From the NCBI RefSeq assembly GCF_017347095.1, contig NZ_JADPRZ010000018.1:1-58247 (forward strand): a DNA stretch of 58,247 nucleotides. Reading direction: 5' to 3'. Below, one piece after another: positions 28,410 to 37,597 of this stretch. Every line of letters begins with the position of its first letter. Within the stretch, counting starts at the first letter, position 1. This DNA comes from Sporosarcina sp. E16_8. GTDB lineage: Bacteria; Bacillota; Bacilli; Bacillales_A; Planococcaceae. A program made the position numbers and the translations under genes. Under the pieces are notes generated by a model, which was not told the origin of the DNA, ran no database searches, and saw nothing but the letters and a program-made list of their open reading frames with translations.

Positions 28410-29228
28410 TTATTTTAATGCACCTTGAGTTAAACCTTTTTGCAACTGCTTCTGTCCTAGAAATAACAATAATAATGTCGGAATAATGACTACGATTACA
28501 CCTGCCATAACCACCCCCCACTCGGTTCCCGTTTCTAGCGACTGCAATTGTTTCAAACCGATTTGTACGGTTCTAACGGATTTATTTGTCGTAATAAGCA
28601 ACGGCCATAAATACATATTCCAAGTCGTCAAAAAGCCATATGCACCTAACGTGACAAGACTCGTTTTAGAGACAGGCAGAATCACACGTCGGAAAAAAGC
28701 GAATTTACTTAACCCTGCGATTTGAGACGCTTCGTGTAACTCTTTCGGAATCGTTTTGAAATGTTGTCGCAGCAGGAATGTTCCAAATGCCAGCGCGAAA
28801 AATGGCAGCGTCAGCCCTTGATACGTATTGAGCCAATCAAGTTTTTGGATGGTGAATTTATTTGGTATCATTGTTGCTTCCCAAGGGATCATCATTGTTG
28901 AGATAAACAGGAAAAAGATGAAATCGCGTCCCTTGAACTGGATGAAAACGAACGCATAAGCAGCAAGGCTACACACCGCTAGTTGCCCAAGCATGACGCT
29001 TACGGAAACGATGAAACTGTTCAATAAATAATTTAACAATGGCAACCTATCAAACACTTTAATATAGTTGTCCAAACTAAATGACTGCGGTAGAAACTTC
29101 CCCTGCAAAAGTTCGGGTCCTGTCATAAATGAAATCAAAAACGCATACATAACTGGAAAGAATACAAGAAATGATGTAACAATTAATAGGAAGTAGATCC
29201 AAATCTTTTTAGGAAGGCTCGTTGTCAT
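28410..29228 (-). CDS. ugpE: ABC transporter permease (UgpE-like)
   Basis: 272 residues, six membrane segments. The inner-membrane EAA loop that contacts the ATPase is visible as EASQIAGLSKFAFFRRVILP in the second half. It is the MalG/UgpE-type partner of the neighbouring permease. Its ATG overlaps the ugpA stop codon by four bases (ATGA), showing translational coupling, with AGGAGGG ten bases upstream. Confidence 0.92.
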   Translation of the reverse strand: MTTSLPKKIWIYFLLIVTSFLVFFPVMYAFLISFMTGPELLQGKFLPQSFSLDNYIKVFDRLPLLNYLLNSFIVSVSVMLGQLAVCSLAAYAFVFIQFKGRDFIFFLFISTMMIPWEATMIPNKFTIQKLDWLNTYQGLTLPFFALAFGTFLLRQHFKTIPKELHEASQIAGLSKFAFFRRVILPVSKTSLVTLGAYGFLTTWNMYLWPLLITTNKSVRTVQIGLKQLQSLETGTEWGVVMAGVIVVIIPTLLLLFLGQKQLQKGLTQGALK

Positions 29229-30127
29229 TGGTAATGGACCCTCCTTTCTCCAAGTTTAAATTGAAGAATAGTCACAATCAGAATAATGATAAACAAAGTG
29301 ACCGCCTGCGCACTCGCTGTTCCAAACTGATAATTGATGAAGGCTTCACGGTAAATGGAGTAAACAATAAGATTTGTCGATGCCGAAGGACCCCCTTGCG
29401 TTAAAATATCAATCTGTCCGAACGATTGGAACGCATTAATGAGTGAAATGGTAATGATGAAAAATAGCGTTGGCGACAACATCGGAAGCGTAATTCGACG
29501 TAATCGGTAAAAGTATCCGGCCCCATCGATCCTGGAACTTTCATAGAGATGTTCATCAATATTTTGTAACCCTCCGAGTAGAATGAGAAACGAAAAGCCG
29601 ATATTCATCCAAATCGTCGAAATGGAGACAGATAGAAGCGCCCACTGCGGATCTAACAGCCACTGTATTTGTGGCAAATTCAGCAAGCTCAGCAACCGAT
29701 TGAACATCCCCATACTCGGATTAAACATGAATAACCAGATCACGGATGAAGCAGCTACGGAAATTCCCATTGTCGACGAATACACTGTTCGAAAGAACCC
29801 AATTCCTCTCAGTTTTTCATTCGCTAACAAGGCGAAGAATAGTGCCAAGATGATGCCAATAGGTACTGTGTATAAGACAAATAACCCGGTTGCTTTCATA
29901 CTGTTGATAAATGCGGTGGACTCTAGTAAATAACTATAGTTTTCAAAGCCTACCCATATCGCTGCATCTCCATTTTGGTCAGTTAAGAAAAAACTCAGGT
30001 ATATAGTCCTGAACATTGGATAGAAGACAAACACTGAAAAGAGGAGTATCGATGGCAGTAAGTAAAGCAGCGCAGTTCTGCCATTCGCCGTCCTTTTCCA
30101 GATTCCAGGCTTTTCAAGCAAAGTCAT
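29225..30127 (-). CDS. ugpA: ABC transporter permease (UgpA-like)
   Basis: 300 residues, six membrane segments, MalF/UgpA type. It has the opening LLYLLPSILLFSVFVFYPMF, the EAA loop ESSRIDGAGYFYRLRRITLP and the following LSPTLFFIITISLINAFQSF segment. It overlaps both neighbours by four bases. With UgpE it forms the membrane channel. Confidence 0.92.
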   Translation of the reverse strand: MTLLEKPGIWKRTANGRTALLYLLPSILLFSVFVFYPMFRTIYLSFFLTDQNGDAAIWVGFENYSYLLESTAFINSMKATGLFVLYTVPIGIILALFFALLANEKLRGIGFFRTVYSSTMGISVAASSVIWLFMFNPSMGMFNRLLSLLNLPQIQWLLDPQWALLSVSISTIWMNIGFSFLILLGGLQNIDEHLYESSRIDGAGYFYRLRRITLPMLSPTLFFIITISLINAFQSFGQIDILTQGGPSASTNLIVYSIYREAFINYQFGTASAQAVTLFIIILIVTILQFKLGERRVHYQ

Positions 30128-31257
30128 ACGAGCACCTCTTTGCCGAATACGCTGTTTCCAAGGTCCGTTGGCTTTTTGATTAAGTCTCCAGTTCTAGCTT
30201 CAAATAGACAGAACGCACCGTAGTCAATAAGGATTGGAATCGAATCCCCAATGTCGATATGCCATTGTCCACTCCATTTTGCCATCCATTCATTAGTACC
30301 CAATTTAAATGAAAACACGGTTTCATTGCCCAAAACTTCAACGTTCGTTACCACAACATACAACTTATCCTTTTCCGGCGTATCTTTTAAGGCTGGCCGT
30401 AAATGCTCCGGTCGGATTCCTGCAATAAGTTGATACTCGGGAATACTAATGACTTCCTCGGGCGGTACTGGCAAACGAAGTATATCTCCAATGACGATTG
30501 CTGATGCTTTTTTATCGACATCAGAATATGCTAAATTCATTGGTGGTGAACCGATGAACGTGGCGACAAATGGATTGGCCGGATTATTATAAATATCAAT
30601 CGGTTTCCCGACTTGTTGGATTTTCCCTTCATGAAGAATCATAATACGGTCACCCATCGTCATCGCCTCAACTTGGTCATGCGTCACATAAATCATTGTA
30701 ATACCTAGCTTCCGCTGGATCCGTCTGATTTCCGTACGCATATGGGCCCGCAATTTTGCATCCAAATTGGATAGCGGTTCATCCATAAGGCAAATCGGCG
30801 ATTCACTGACAATTGCACGGGCAAGCGCAACTCGCTGACGCTGACCGCCTGACAGTTCACGTGGCTTTCTTTTTAAATAATCGGTGAGCCCTAACATTTT
30901 AGCCACTTCAGCAGCCCTTTCTCGTTGTGCAGCTTTCTTCACTTTTTTCACGTCGAGCCCAAACGTAATATTTTGCTGAACTGTCAAATGTGGATAGAGG
31001 GCATAGTTTTGGAATACCATTGATAGATCACGCTTATTCGGTGATAAGTGATTGGCAACCTGATCACCAATTTTAAGCGTGCCACTCGTAATAGTCTCAA
31101 GGCCCGCAATCATCCGGAGCATCGTACTCTTTCCACAACCGGATGGACCGACAAGGACAAAAAACTCGCCAGGCTCAATGGTTACGTTTATATTGGAGAT
31201 TACATCCACTTGTTTATCGTATGATTTCGACAAATTAATAAGCTCCACTTTTTTCAC
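30124..31257 (-). CDS. ugpC: ABC transporter ATPase (UgpC/MsmK-like)
   Basis: 377 residues. Walker A GPSGCGKST, Q-loop VFQNYALYPHLTV, signature LSGGQRQRVALARAI, Walker B CLMDEPLSNLDAKLR and switch His in YVTHDQVEAMTMGD. The C-terminal 140 residues form the regulatory OB/TOBE fold with GIRPEHLRPA. It is the MalK/UgpC class, which energises sugar or glycerol-3-phosphate import. GTG start with AAAGGGA upstream. It is first in the operon; having its own ATPase gene means the transporter does not depend on a shared one. Confidence 0.93.
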   Translation of the reverse strand: MKKVELINLSKSYDKQVDVISNINVTIEPGEFFVLVGPSGCGKSTMLRMIAGLETITSGTLKIGDQVANHLSPNKRDLSMVFQNYALYPHLTVQQNITFGLDVKKVKKAAQRERAAEVAKMLGLTDYLKRKPRELSGGQRQRVALARAIVSESPICLMDEPLSNLDAKLRAHMRTEIRRIQRKLGITMIYVTHDQVEAMTMGDRIMILHEGKIQQVGKPIDIYNNPANPFVATFIGSPPMNLAYSDVDKKASAIVIGDILRLPVPPEEVISIPEYQLIAGIRPEHLRPALKDTPEKDKLYVVVTNVEVLGNETVFSFKLGTNEWMAKWSGQWHIDIGDSIPILIDYGAFCLFEARTGDLIKKPTDLGNSVFGKEVLV

Positions 31258-31345
31258 AAATTCAATCCCTTTCCATTCGCAAATACGTGATAACTCCTAC
31301 ATCTTTGTAATACCTTTCTATAAATTGACGCAATCTCCTCTATTA

Positions 31346-31378
31346 TTTACCGAATTTTTACAAACGTTTACATTTACC
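31346..31378. promoter_or_regulatory. Pho-box-like and cre-like site between ugpC and the GDPD gene
   Basis: TTTACC at 31346, TTTACA at 31357, TTTACA at 31367 and TTTACC at 31373. The first three start 11 and 10 bp apart, as in PhoP boxes (TT-N-ACA repeats at about 11 bp). The same stretch, TACAAACGTTTACA (31359-31372), also matches the CcpA cre consensus except for two bases in the left half. Both regulators are plausible for these genes. Confidence 0.4.
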
Positions 31379-31400
31379 AAACAAATGAGGAGTGGTTGTT

Positions 31401-32276
31401 TTGAAGAAAATGATGGTACTTCTATTGCTTTTAGTGTCATCCGGTTCTACTAAGCCCCCTGTTGAACGCGCATCTTTACCTGATGATCAATTCCTTGTCA
31501 TCGCCCACCGCGGGGCATCCGCCTATGCACCTCCTCACACATTAACCGCTTATGAGTTAGCTATAAATATGGGTTCAGACTATATCGAACTTGATGTACA
31601 CATGACAAGAGATAGAAAACTAGTTGCGATGCACGATTCTTATTTAACATTTCAAGATACAGAACAAGCCATTGCTGACGTGACATTTAATGAACTTCAA
31701 CTTTATATGCCCGGTGAGGAATTTAACGAAAGGAATCCTAGATATGCATCTCCTATTTATAAACAATTACGCGTTGTTGAATTAGAAGACATCCTTCTCC
31801 ATTTCGGCGACTCAGTCAACTATTATATCGAGATAAAATCACCCCATGCGTATCCGGGTATTGAAAAGGAGCTGCTACATCTACTTCGCGAAAATAACCT
31901 TTTACGTGGTGATGATGTGATACCAAAAGTGATCATTCAATCATTCAACGAAAATAGTTTGAAGGCTATATTCGCGATGGAACCTTCCATTCCGCTTATA
32001 AAGTTATATTCATTCGACAAAGAAGCCCATCTTTCAAAGAAGAAAGTGCAACAACTTAAAGAATATGCATCAGGTGTAGGTGTCAACGTGGATTCGGTGA
32101 CGAAAAAGTTCATTAAATCAATGCATAAAGAAGGATTGGACGTCCACCCTTTTACCGTTAATGAAGAAAAATTGATCCGAAAACTTATGAAACTAGGTGC
32201 TGATGGAGTGTTTACAGATAATCCGGATGTAGCCGTGCGCGTGAAAAGCGAACAAAGCAGTTTGGATGCCGACTAG
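31401..32276 (+). CDS. Secreted glycerophosphodiester phosphodiesterase
   Basis: 291 residues from a TTG at 31401 with GAGGAG eight bases upstream; the GTG at 31392 overlaps that site. A short signal-like segment (about 1-16) precedes the GDPD barrel. The barrel has the catalytic HRGAS (His-36, Arg-37), YIELDVHMTRD with metal-binding Glu and Asp, the catalytic MHDSYL His, YYIEIKSP and GADGVFTDNPD at the end. It releases glycerol-3-phosphate from deacylated phospholipids or teichoic acid. The divergent ugp genes would import the product. Odd point: the usual P-E-N/H-T after HRGAS reads APPHT, with Pro in place of the conserved Glu. Confidence 0.9.
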   Translation: MKKMMVLLLLLVSSGSTKPPVERASLPDDQFLVIAHRGASAYAPPHTLTAYELAINMGSDYIELDVHMTRDRKLVAMHDSYLTFQDTEQAIADVTFNELQLYMPGEEFNERNPRYASPIYKQLRVVELEDILLHFGDSVNYYIEIKSPHAYPGIEKELLHLLRENNLLRGDDVIPKVIIQSFNENSLKAIFAMEPSIPLIKLYSFDKEAHLSKKKVQQLKEYASGVGVNVDSVTKKFIKSMHKEGLDVHPFTVNEEKLIRKLMKLGADGVFTDNPDVAVRVKSEQSSLDAD

Positions 32277-32297
32277 GGTCCAAACTGCTTTTCATTT
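32256..32297 (+). terminator. Terminator overlapping the GDPD stop codon
   Basis: AGCAGTTTGGA (inside the last codons) pairs with TCCAAACTGCT, followed by TTTTCATTTT. The stem starts about 20 bases before the end of the coding region. It also ends at the stop of the converging ligase gene. Confidence 0.75.
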
Positions 32298-33796
32298 TAT
32301 ATGTTGACCGGGTCTCTAAGTATCGTTTTCAACACTTTTCCGCTGGCATTGCGAGGGAGTGTATCGAGAAATTCGATAACAGCAGGTATTTTGAAGGATG
32401 CCAGTCGGCTTTTACAAAAATCGATAACTGCTTGTTCAGTAAGCGAATTCTCTTCTTTCAATACGATGTACGCTTTCGCTACCTCGCCGTATAGTTCGTG
32501 AGGAATGCCAACGACTGCTGCCTCGAGTACCTCTGGAATGGCATACAAGGCTTCTTCCACTTCTACCGGATATACGTTTTCTCCCCCGCGAATAATCATA
32601 TCCTTTTTGCGGTCCACAATATAAAGTAGACCGTCTTCATCAAAACGACCGAGATCACCGCTGTACATCCAGCCATCTTTTATCGTTCGTGCAGTTTCTT
32701 CTTCATTTCTCAAATACCCTTTCATCACTTGAGGGCCTTTCACAGCAATTTCACCTACTTGACCTGTCGGAAGCGCTTTACCAAACTCATCCATTACCTG
32801 TACTTCGGTTTGCGGCAATGGTTCGCCTACAGAACCGATTTTTGACAATGCATAATGGTCTTTCAACGTCGTTGCACCCGGTGAATTTTCCGTCTGCCCA
32901 TACAAATTTTGTACGTTGACGTCCGGGAACAATGCTTTCACTTTTTTCACAAGCTCATAAGGCATCGGTGCCGCTCCATAACAGAACAGTCGCAAATTGG
33001 ATAGATCCGCTTTTTCCAGTGACGGCGTATTTAGAAGAATACTATACATGGCCGGCACACCGAAAAAAATCGTCGCGCGCTGTTGCTCCATCGTTCGAAT
33101 TGTTGCCTCCGGGGAAAATGTTTCTTCAATGATGACCATTCCACCTTTATAAATGACGGGAATGCTAAATACATGACTCGCCGCACAATGGAAAAGCGGC
33201 GCAACGATGTGCATACGGTCATTGTGGTCCATCTCCATCGAGTCACTCCATATTTCAGCGATTGCCGCAACATTTCTATTGGTTAACATGACGCCTTTTG
33301 GCCGGCCGGTTGTTCCCGATGTGTAAAAAACAACCGCTGTATCAGCATCGAGTGATTCCCGTTGTTCTACATGACGCTGTTCACCGTCAATAATGGCTTC
33401 GAATTCATGATTGGTAACCATCTTATGTTGTAAAGCGGGTAACTTACCTTCAAGTAAATCAAACACGGTTGCCAGCCGCTTATCGTAAATGAGACCTTTC
33501 GCTTCTGAATGCGCTAAAATGTAATTCATTTCCGGTGCAGTCAACTTCGTATTGATGGGTAGCGCTGTAAATCCGCCTATTTGGCACGCGTAGTAACCTA
33601 TTAAAAAAGAATCCGAATTCATCAGACAGAATGCTAAAATATCATCTTTCAGATAACCTAAATCTTGAAAATAGCTTGCTAGATTCTCTGCTTTACGATA
33701 AAAGTCTCCGTATGAAATCTCTTTGCCATTAAACGATGTAATGACTCTTTCTGGATATGCCTCGGAAGTAATCTTCAGTTTTTCTGCAATAAACAT
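32297..33796 (-). CDS. AMP-binding acyl-CoA ligase
   Basis: 499 residues of the ANL superfamily: fatty acyl-CoA synthetase type. The ATP loop reads YTSGTTGRPKGVML, followed by FHCAASHVFSIPVIYKGG, YGQTENSPG, GEIAVKGPQVMKGYLRN, YSGDLGRFDEDG and the hinge with DRKKDMIIRGGENVYP. The C-terminal lysine region is LPRNASGKVLK. It activates a carboxylate (probably a medium or long fatty acid) to its CoA thioester. The ATG at 33796 has AAGGGGG seven bases upstream. It is a single gene; a second, distinct paralogue lies at 50047. Confidence 0.9.
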   Translation of the reverse strand: MFIAEKLKITSEAYPERVITSFNGKEISYGDFYRKAENLASYFQDLGYLKDDILAFCLMNSDSFLIGYYACQIGGFTALPINTKLTAPEMNYILAHSEAKGLIYDKRLATVFDLLEGKLPALQHKMVTNHEFEAIIDGEQRHVEQRESLDADTAVVFYTSGTTGRPKGVMLTNRNVAAIAEIWSDSMEMDHNDRMHIVAPLFHCAASHVFSIPVIYKGGMVIIEETFSPEATIRTMEQQRATIFFGVPAMYSILLNTPSLEKADLSNLRLFCYGAAPMPYELVKKVKALFPDVNVQNLYGQTENSPGATTLKDHYALSKIGSVGEPLPQTEVQVMDEFGKALPTGQVGEIAVKGPQVMKGYLRNEEETARTIKDGWMYSGDLGRFDEDGLLYIVDRKKDMIIRGGENVYPVEVEEALYAIPEVLEAAVVGIPHELYGEVAKAYIVLKEENSLTEQAVIDFCKSRLASFKIPAVIEFLDTLPRNASGKVLKTILRDPVNI

Positions 33797-33975
33797 CGCC
33801 AAACCCCCTTTAATGTCTCTTTCCCTATTGTTAGATAATTATAAATAGTAAAATACCTTAATGCAAGATAATTGGTAGTAAGTACAAAACCTTTCGGAAG
33901 TTGAAAATGTATTATAGGATAGTAATAGCATGATTTCATGATGAATACGAATTGAAACAGAAAGGGGAGATAAGC

Positions 33976-34548
33976 GTGGCAAAAGCGCTCAATAAGATAT
34001 TTTGGGGTTCACTCCTTGTATTCTTCAATTTTCACATCATTAATTTCGATATCTTACCGAACTTCCTTGGTTATATAGTCATTTACTTAGGTTTAAAAGG
34101 TTTAATATCCTATTCGGATCAATTTTCGAAAGCGAAACCATATGTGCTGGTACTGGCAGCAGTATCAATTCCTTTAATCTACCAATTCGAAGTGAACTTA
34201 ACAGAACAGATAGAGATAACGACAAACAGCTATATACTGATGGCTATATACATTGTTGTTGCATTTGTTCAACTGGGATTTGTCTACCACTTTATGCGCG
34301 GACTTTTGGAAATCGCACAAGATGCCCCATTCAAACCATTTGAAAAGAAGACGGGTACTGTACTGCGTTTTTATATTATCCTGACACTAGTTACTCAAAT
34401 CATTACATTGCTCATTTTAATCCCAAACGCTTTTATTTTACTTTTAACTCCAATTATTTTAGTACTAGCGATTATGTCCTTTATTGTCGAAATCATATTG
34501 CTTGTGTTGATTCGTCAATTTCGTTCAAAAAGCTTACAACAAGACTAG
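33976..34548 (+). CDS. Multi-pass membrane protein of unknown function
   Basis: 190 residues from a GTG at 33976 with AAGGGGAG six bases upstream. It has about five or six hydrophobic segments covering most of its length. The first includes FNFHIINFDILPNFLGYIV, a pattern I associate with uncharacterised Firmicutes membrane proteins. No catalytic or binding motif is visible. It is transcribed alone and ends in a strong terminator. Confidence 0.75.
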   Translation: MAKALNKIFWGSLLVFFNFHIINFDILPNFLGYIVIYLGLKGLISYSDQFSKAKPYVLVLAAVSIPLIYQFEVNLTEQIEITTNSYILMAIYIVVAFVQLGFVYHFMRGLLEIAQDAPFKPFEKKTGTVLRFYIILTLVTQIITLLILIPNAFILLLTPIILVLAIMSFIVEIILLVLIRQFRSKSLQQD

Positions 34549-34553
34549 AATTG

Positions 34554-34596
34554 AAAAATCCTGTAAGAAGTAAATTCACTTCTTACAGGATTTTTT
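34554..34596 (+). terminator. Terminator of the membrane-protein gene
   Basis: AAATCCTGTAAGAAGT / ACTTCTTACAGGATTT around AAATTC, then a T-run. Confidence 0.92.
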
Positions 34597-34735
34597 GTAT
34601 GGTTTTTTAGTTGGAAATTCTTTGTTCGATTTTACTGGTTTGGGTATTTAGTCCTTTAACTTTTCTCAATAAACACCCACCACTTTCACGATGCTTAGAT
34701 GTGGTGGATTCCTTGGTTATACGCGGGGCTATGGT

Positions 34736-35013
34736 GGGATATGATTGGTTGGCGGGATATATGATCGGTCAACGGGGGATATGATCGGTCTACTGGATAT
34801 ATGATCGCTCGGCGGAGTTATATGATAGGTTGGCGGGATATATGCTCGGTCAACGGGTTATATGATCGGTCTACTGGATATATGATCGGTCAACGGGGGA
34901 TATGATCGCTCGGCGGGGTTATATGATCGGTAAACGTGATATATGATCGCTCGGCGAGATATATGATCGGTCAACAGGTTATATGATCGGTTGACGGGAT
35001 ATATAATCGGTCA
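34736..35013 (+). repeat. ATATGATCGG array 2 (14 units)
   Basis: Fourteen head-to-tail units of about 20 bp with the core TATATGATCGGT. The variable second half is drawn from a few forms: CAACGGG, CTACTGG, TTGGCGGG and CTCGGCG. It lies between a plus-strand gene and the glycogen genes, next to a terminator relic and a pseudogene fragment that match the 3' end of the aminotransferase gene at 52521. Confidence 0.92.
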
Positions 35014-35021
35014 CCTCTTTT

Positions 35022-35059
35022 TCCAACAAAAAAGGGCTACCCGTTAAAGGATAGTCCCC
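35022..35059 (-). terminator. Duplicated terminator next to array 2
   Basis: CCAACAAAAAAGGGCTACCC then GTTAAAGGATAGTCCCC. It is almost identical to the terminator at 52471-52507, but one arm carries a base that bulges the stem. Its position fits the end of the dead gene fragment at 35062 and it may now serve glgP. Confidence 0.65.
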
Positions 35060-35061
35060 AT

Positions 35062-35147
35062 TATTACCTTACGCAAACAACAGTCTTCGACGAATCAATT
35101 GAATGGCCCATTTCATTTAACGTGTCACCAATCAATTAAAGCGCTTT
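35062..35147 (-). pseudogene. 3' fragment of an aminotransferase gene
   Basis: Read on the minus strand this gives LIGDTLNEMGHSIDSSKTV after an in-frame stop. The intact aminotransferase at 52521-53687 has ELIGDTLNELGHPVNSAKAV at its C-terminus. The reading frame is broken before and after. Together with the terminator and array it is a second copy of the 3' end of that locus, 17 kb away. Confidence 0.75.
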
Positions 35148-35168
35148 GCAAATGCCGCTGTGTTCACT

Positions 35169-37586
35169 TCAAACCTGCTTCTTCAACTTCCAGATTTCTG
35201 TCGCATAATCTTGTATTGTCCGGTCGCTGGAGAACTTTCCTGAGTGAGCGACATTCGTAACACTCTTACTCAGCCAGGATAATTTATCACGATATGTCTG
35301 CTCCACTAGTTCTTGGGTTTCAAGATAAGGCTCAAAATCCTTTAAGACAAAATAAGGATCATTTTGGGATAGAATATTGTAATAAATATCTTTGAACTCA
35401 ATATCATGCGATCCAAATTCACCGTGATTTAATTGATTTAGGATTCGGCTAACCCTGTCGTCCGTATTGTAAATATTCGTAGCATTATAACCACCATGTT
35501 GATAGTAATTCAATACTTCATCAGCTCTTAAACCGAAAATGAAAATGTTTTCATTGCCAACGGCCTCTAAAATTTCAACATTTGCACCATCTAGCGTACC
35601 AATTGTTAAAGCGCCATTCATCATCATTTTCATGTTGCCAGTACCTGATGCTTCCTTACTTGCAGTCGATATCTGTTCACTAATATCGGCTGCCGGTATG
35701 ATTTTTTCAGCAAGGCTGACATTGTAGTTTTCTAAAAATACAACTTTCAGCTTACCTTGAATACCCGCATCATGATTCACAATCGAGGCCACAGTATTAA
35801 TAAGCTTGATTACTTCTTTCGCTAAATGGTAGCTCGGTGCGGCCTTTGCCCCGAAAATAAATGTACGTGGAATCATTTCTAGATTTGGATTTTCTTTTAA
35901 TTCATTGTATAAATAAATAATGTGGAAAATGTTAAGCAACTGACGTTTGTATTCATGAAGCCGTTTAATTTGCACATCAAAAATTGATTGGTCATCCACT
36001 AAAATACCCGTGCGCTCATGAATGAGGTTCGCTAATAGTTGCTTATTGTCATGCTTCACCTGACTAAACTTTTCTAAAAATGAAGGATCCTTCGCATACT
36101 TTAATAAGCTGATAAGCTGTTTGGGGCGTTGTATCCACTGCGGACCAATTGACTCTGTTATAAGGCCCGATAATTTTGGGTTTGCTTGCAACAGCCAACG
36201 GCGATGGGTGATTCCGTTCGTCTTATTATTGAAACGTTCTGGGAAAAGCTCATAAAAATTCTTCATTTCCTTCTTCTTTAAAATATCCGTGTGTATTTGC
36301 GCGACACCATTGACACTAAAGCTACCCACAATTGCGAGCCGTGCCATGTGGATTTGCTCATCAGCGATAATGGCTAGCTCCGGAATTTTCTCCCTAAGCT
36401 CCTTGTGATCAAACCAGAGCCCTTTACAAAAACGCTCGTTGATTTCATCAATAATCATATAAATACGCGGAAGCAGATGCTCCATCATTCCTTTTGGCCA
36501 GGTTTCAAGCGCTTCACTCAATGTCGTATGATTCGTGTAGGCAATGACTTTTGTCGTTACTTCCCAGGCACTGTCCCAACTGAAGTGCTCTTCATCCATA
36601 AGAATTCTCATTAGTTCAGGGATTGCTAGAGTTGGGTGCGTATCATTCACTTGAATAACCACTTTTTCAGGTAAATGCTTTAACGACTTTTGATGATTCT
36701 TTTTAAAGTCCTTAATGATATTTTGTATACTGGAAGAAACAAGGAAATACTGTTGTTTTAAGCGCAACTCTTTTCCTTCATACTTTGAATCGTCCGGATA
36801 TAAATACCCGGAAATTTGTTCAATCGAATGCTTATGATCAAGATCATGGTAATAATGTGAGTCATCCGGGTCTTGTCCAACTGATTCTGCGCTCCATAGA
36901 CGAAGTGTATTGATCACTTCATTTTTATAGCCAACAACAGGGATATCATAAGGTATCGCCATGACCTTATCTGTATTTTCATGTTTGAATTCAATATTTC
37001 CATCATTCCGCTGAAACATATGTACGTTTCCGTGATAATGAATGCAAATAGCTTCGTCCTCTTTGCGCGTTTCCCAAGCATACTTATCCTTTAACCAATA
37101 ATCCGGAAGCTCAATCTGATTACCATTGATAATTCGTTGTTCAAATAAACCGTAGCGATATCTTATTCCGAAACCATGCCCAGGATATTTTAGTGAAGCT
37201 AATGAATCTAGAAAGCAAGCCGCTAATCGACCTAACCCGCCATTCCCTAAGCCAGCATCATGCTCTTGGGCATAAATAGTATCAGGGTCGAACCCTAACT
37301 GCTTCAGCGCCTCATTTGACTGTTCAAGCATCCCACAATTAAGCAGGTTACTTTCAATTAAACTACCGACTAAAAACTCCATCGATAGATAATAAACTTG
37401 TTTACAGCTTTTTTCGATATATCTTTTTTTAGTCAATTGCCAATGCGGTAGGATCTCCTCATTGACTATTGAAGCAATCACATAATACATATCTTTACCG
37501 GTCGCATTCGCTACTTCTTTTCTTTTGTCTGTTTGTAATTTGCTTATGATTCGTTCCTTTAACTCTTCCATAGTTAGTTCAAGCAA
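35169..37586 (-). CDS. glgP: Glycogen phosphorylase
   Basis: 805 residues, the usual length for the GT35 family. It has NGGLGRLAACFLDSLASL, GYGIRYRYG-like GFGIRYRYGLFEQ, NDTHPTLAIPELMRIL, TNHTTLSEALE and the PLP-binding lysine in EASGTGNMKMMMNGALTIGT. It cuts alpha-1,4 ends with phosphate to give glucose-1-phosphate. The start is TTG at 37586 with AGGGGG seven bases upstream; the ATG five codons later lacks a site at the right distance. It is last in the glg operon, 11 bp after glgA. Confidence 0.96.
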   Translation of the reverse strand: MLELTMEELKERIISKLQTDKRKEVANATGKDMYYVIASIVNEEILPHWQLTKKRYIEKSCKQVYYLSMEFLVGSLIESNLLNCGMLEQSNEALKQLGFDPDTIYAQEHDAGLGNGGLGRLAACFLDSLASLKYPGHGFGIRYRYGLFEQRIINGNQIELPDYWLKDKYAWETRKEDEAICIHYHGNVHMFQRNDGNIEFKHENTDKVMAIPYDIPVVGYKNEVINTLRLWSAESVGQDPDDSHYYHDLDHKHSIEQISGYLYPDDSKYEGKELRLKQQYFLVSSSIQNIIKDFKKNHQKSLKHLPEKVVIQVNDTHPTLAIPELMRILMDEEHFSWDSAWEVTTKVIAYTNHTTLSEALETWPKGMMEHLLPRIYMIIDEINERFCKGLWFDHKELREKIPELAIIADEQIHMARLAIVGSFSVNGVAQIHTDILKKKEMKNFYELFPERFNNKTNGITHRRWLLQANPKLSGLITESIGPQWIQRPKQLISLLKYAKDPSFLEKFSQVKHDNKQLLANLIHERTGILVDDQSIFDVQIKRLHEYKRQLLNIFHIIYLYNELKENPNLEMIPRTFIFGAKAAPSYHLAKEVIKLINTVASIVNHDAGIQGKLKVVFLENYNVSLAEKIIPAADISEQISTASKEASGTGNMKMMMNGALTIGTLDGANVEILEAVGNENIFIFGLRADEVLNYYQHGGYNATNIYNTDDRVSRILNQLNHGEFGSHDIEFKDIYYNILSQNDPYFVLKDFEPYLETQELVEQTYRDKLSWLSKSVTNVAHSGKFSSDRTIQDYATEIWKLKKQV

Positions 37587-37597
37587 GATTCTGCCCC

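Noticed and set aside
31359..31372. Firm cre call
   Set aside because: Two bases of the left half do not fit the consensus, so it is listed only as a candidate together with the Pho-box reading.
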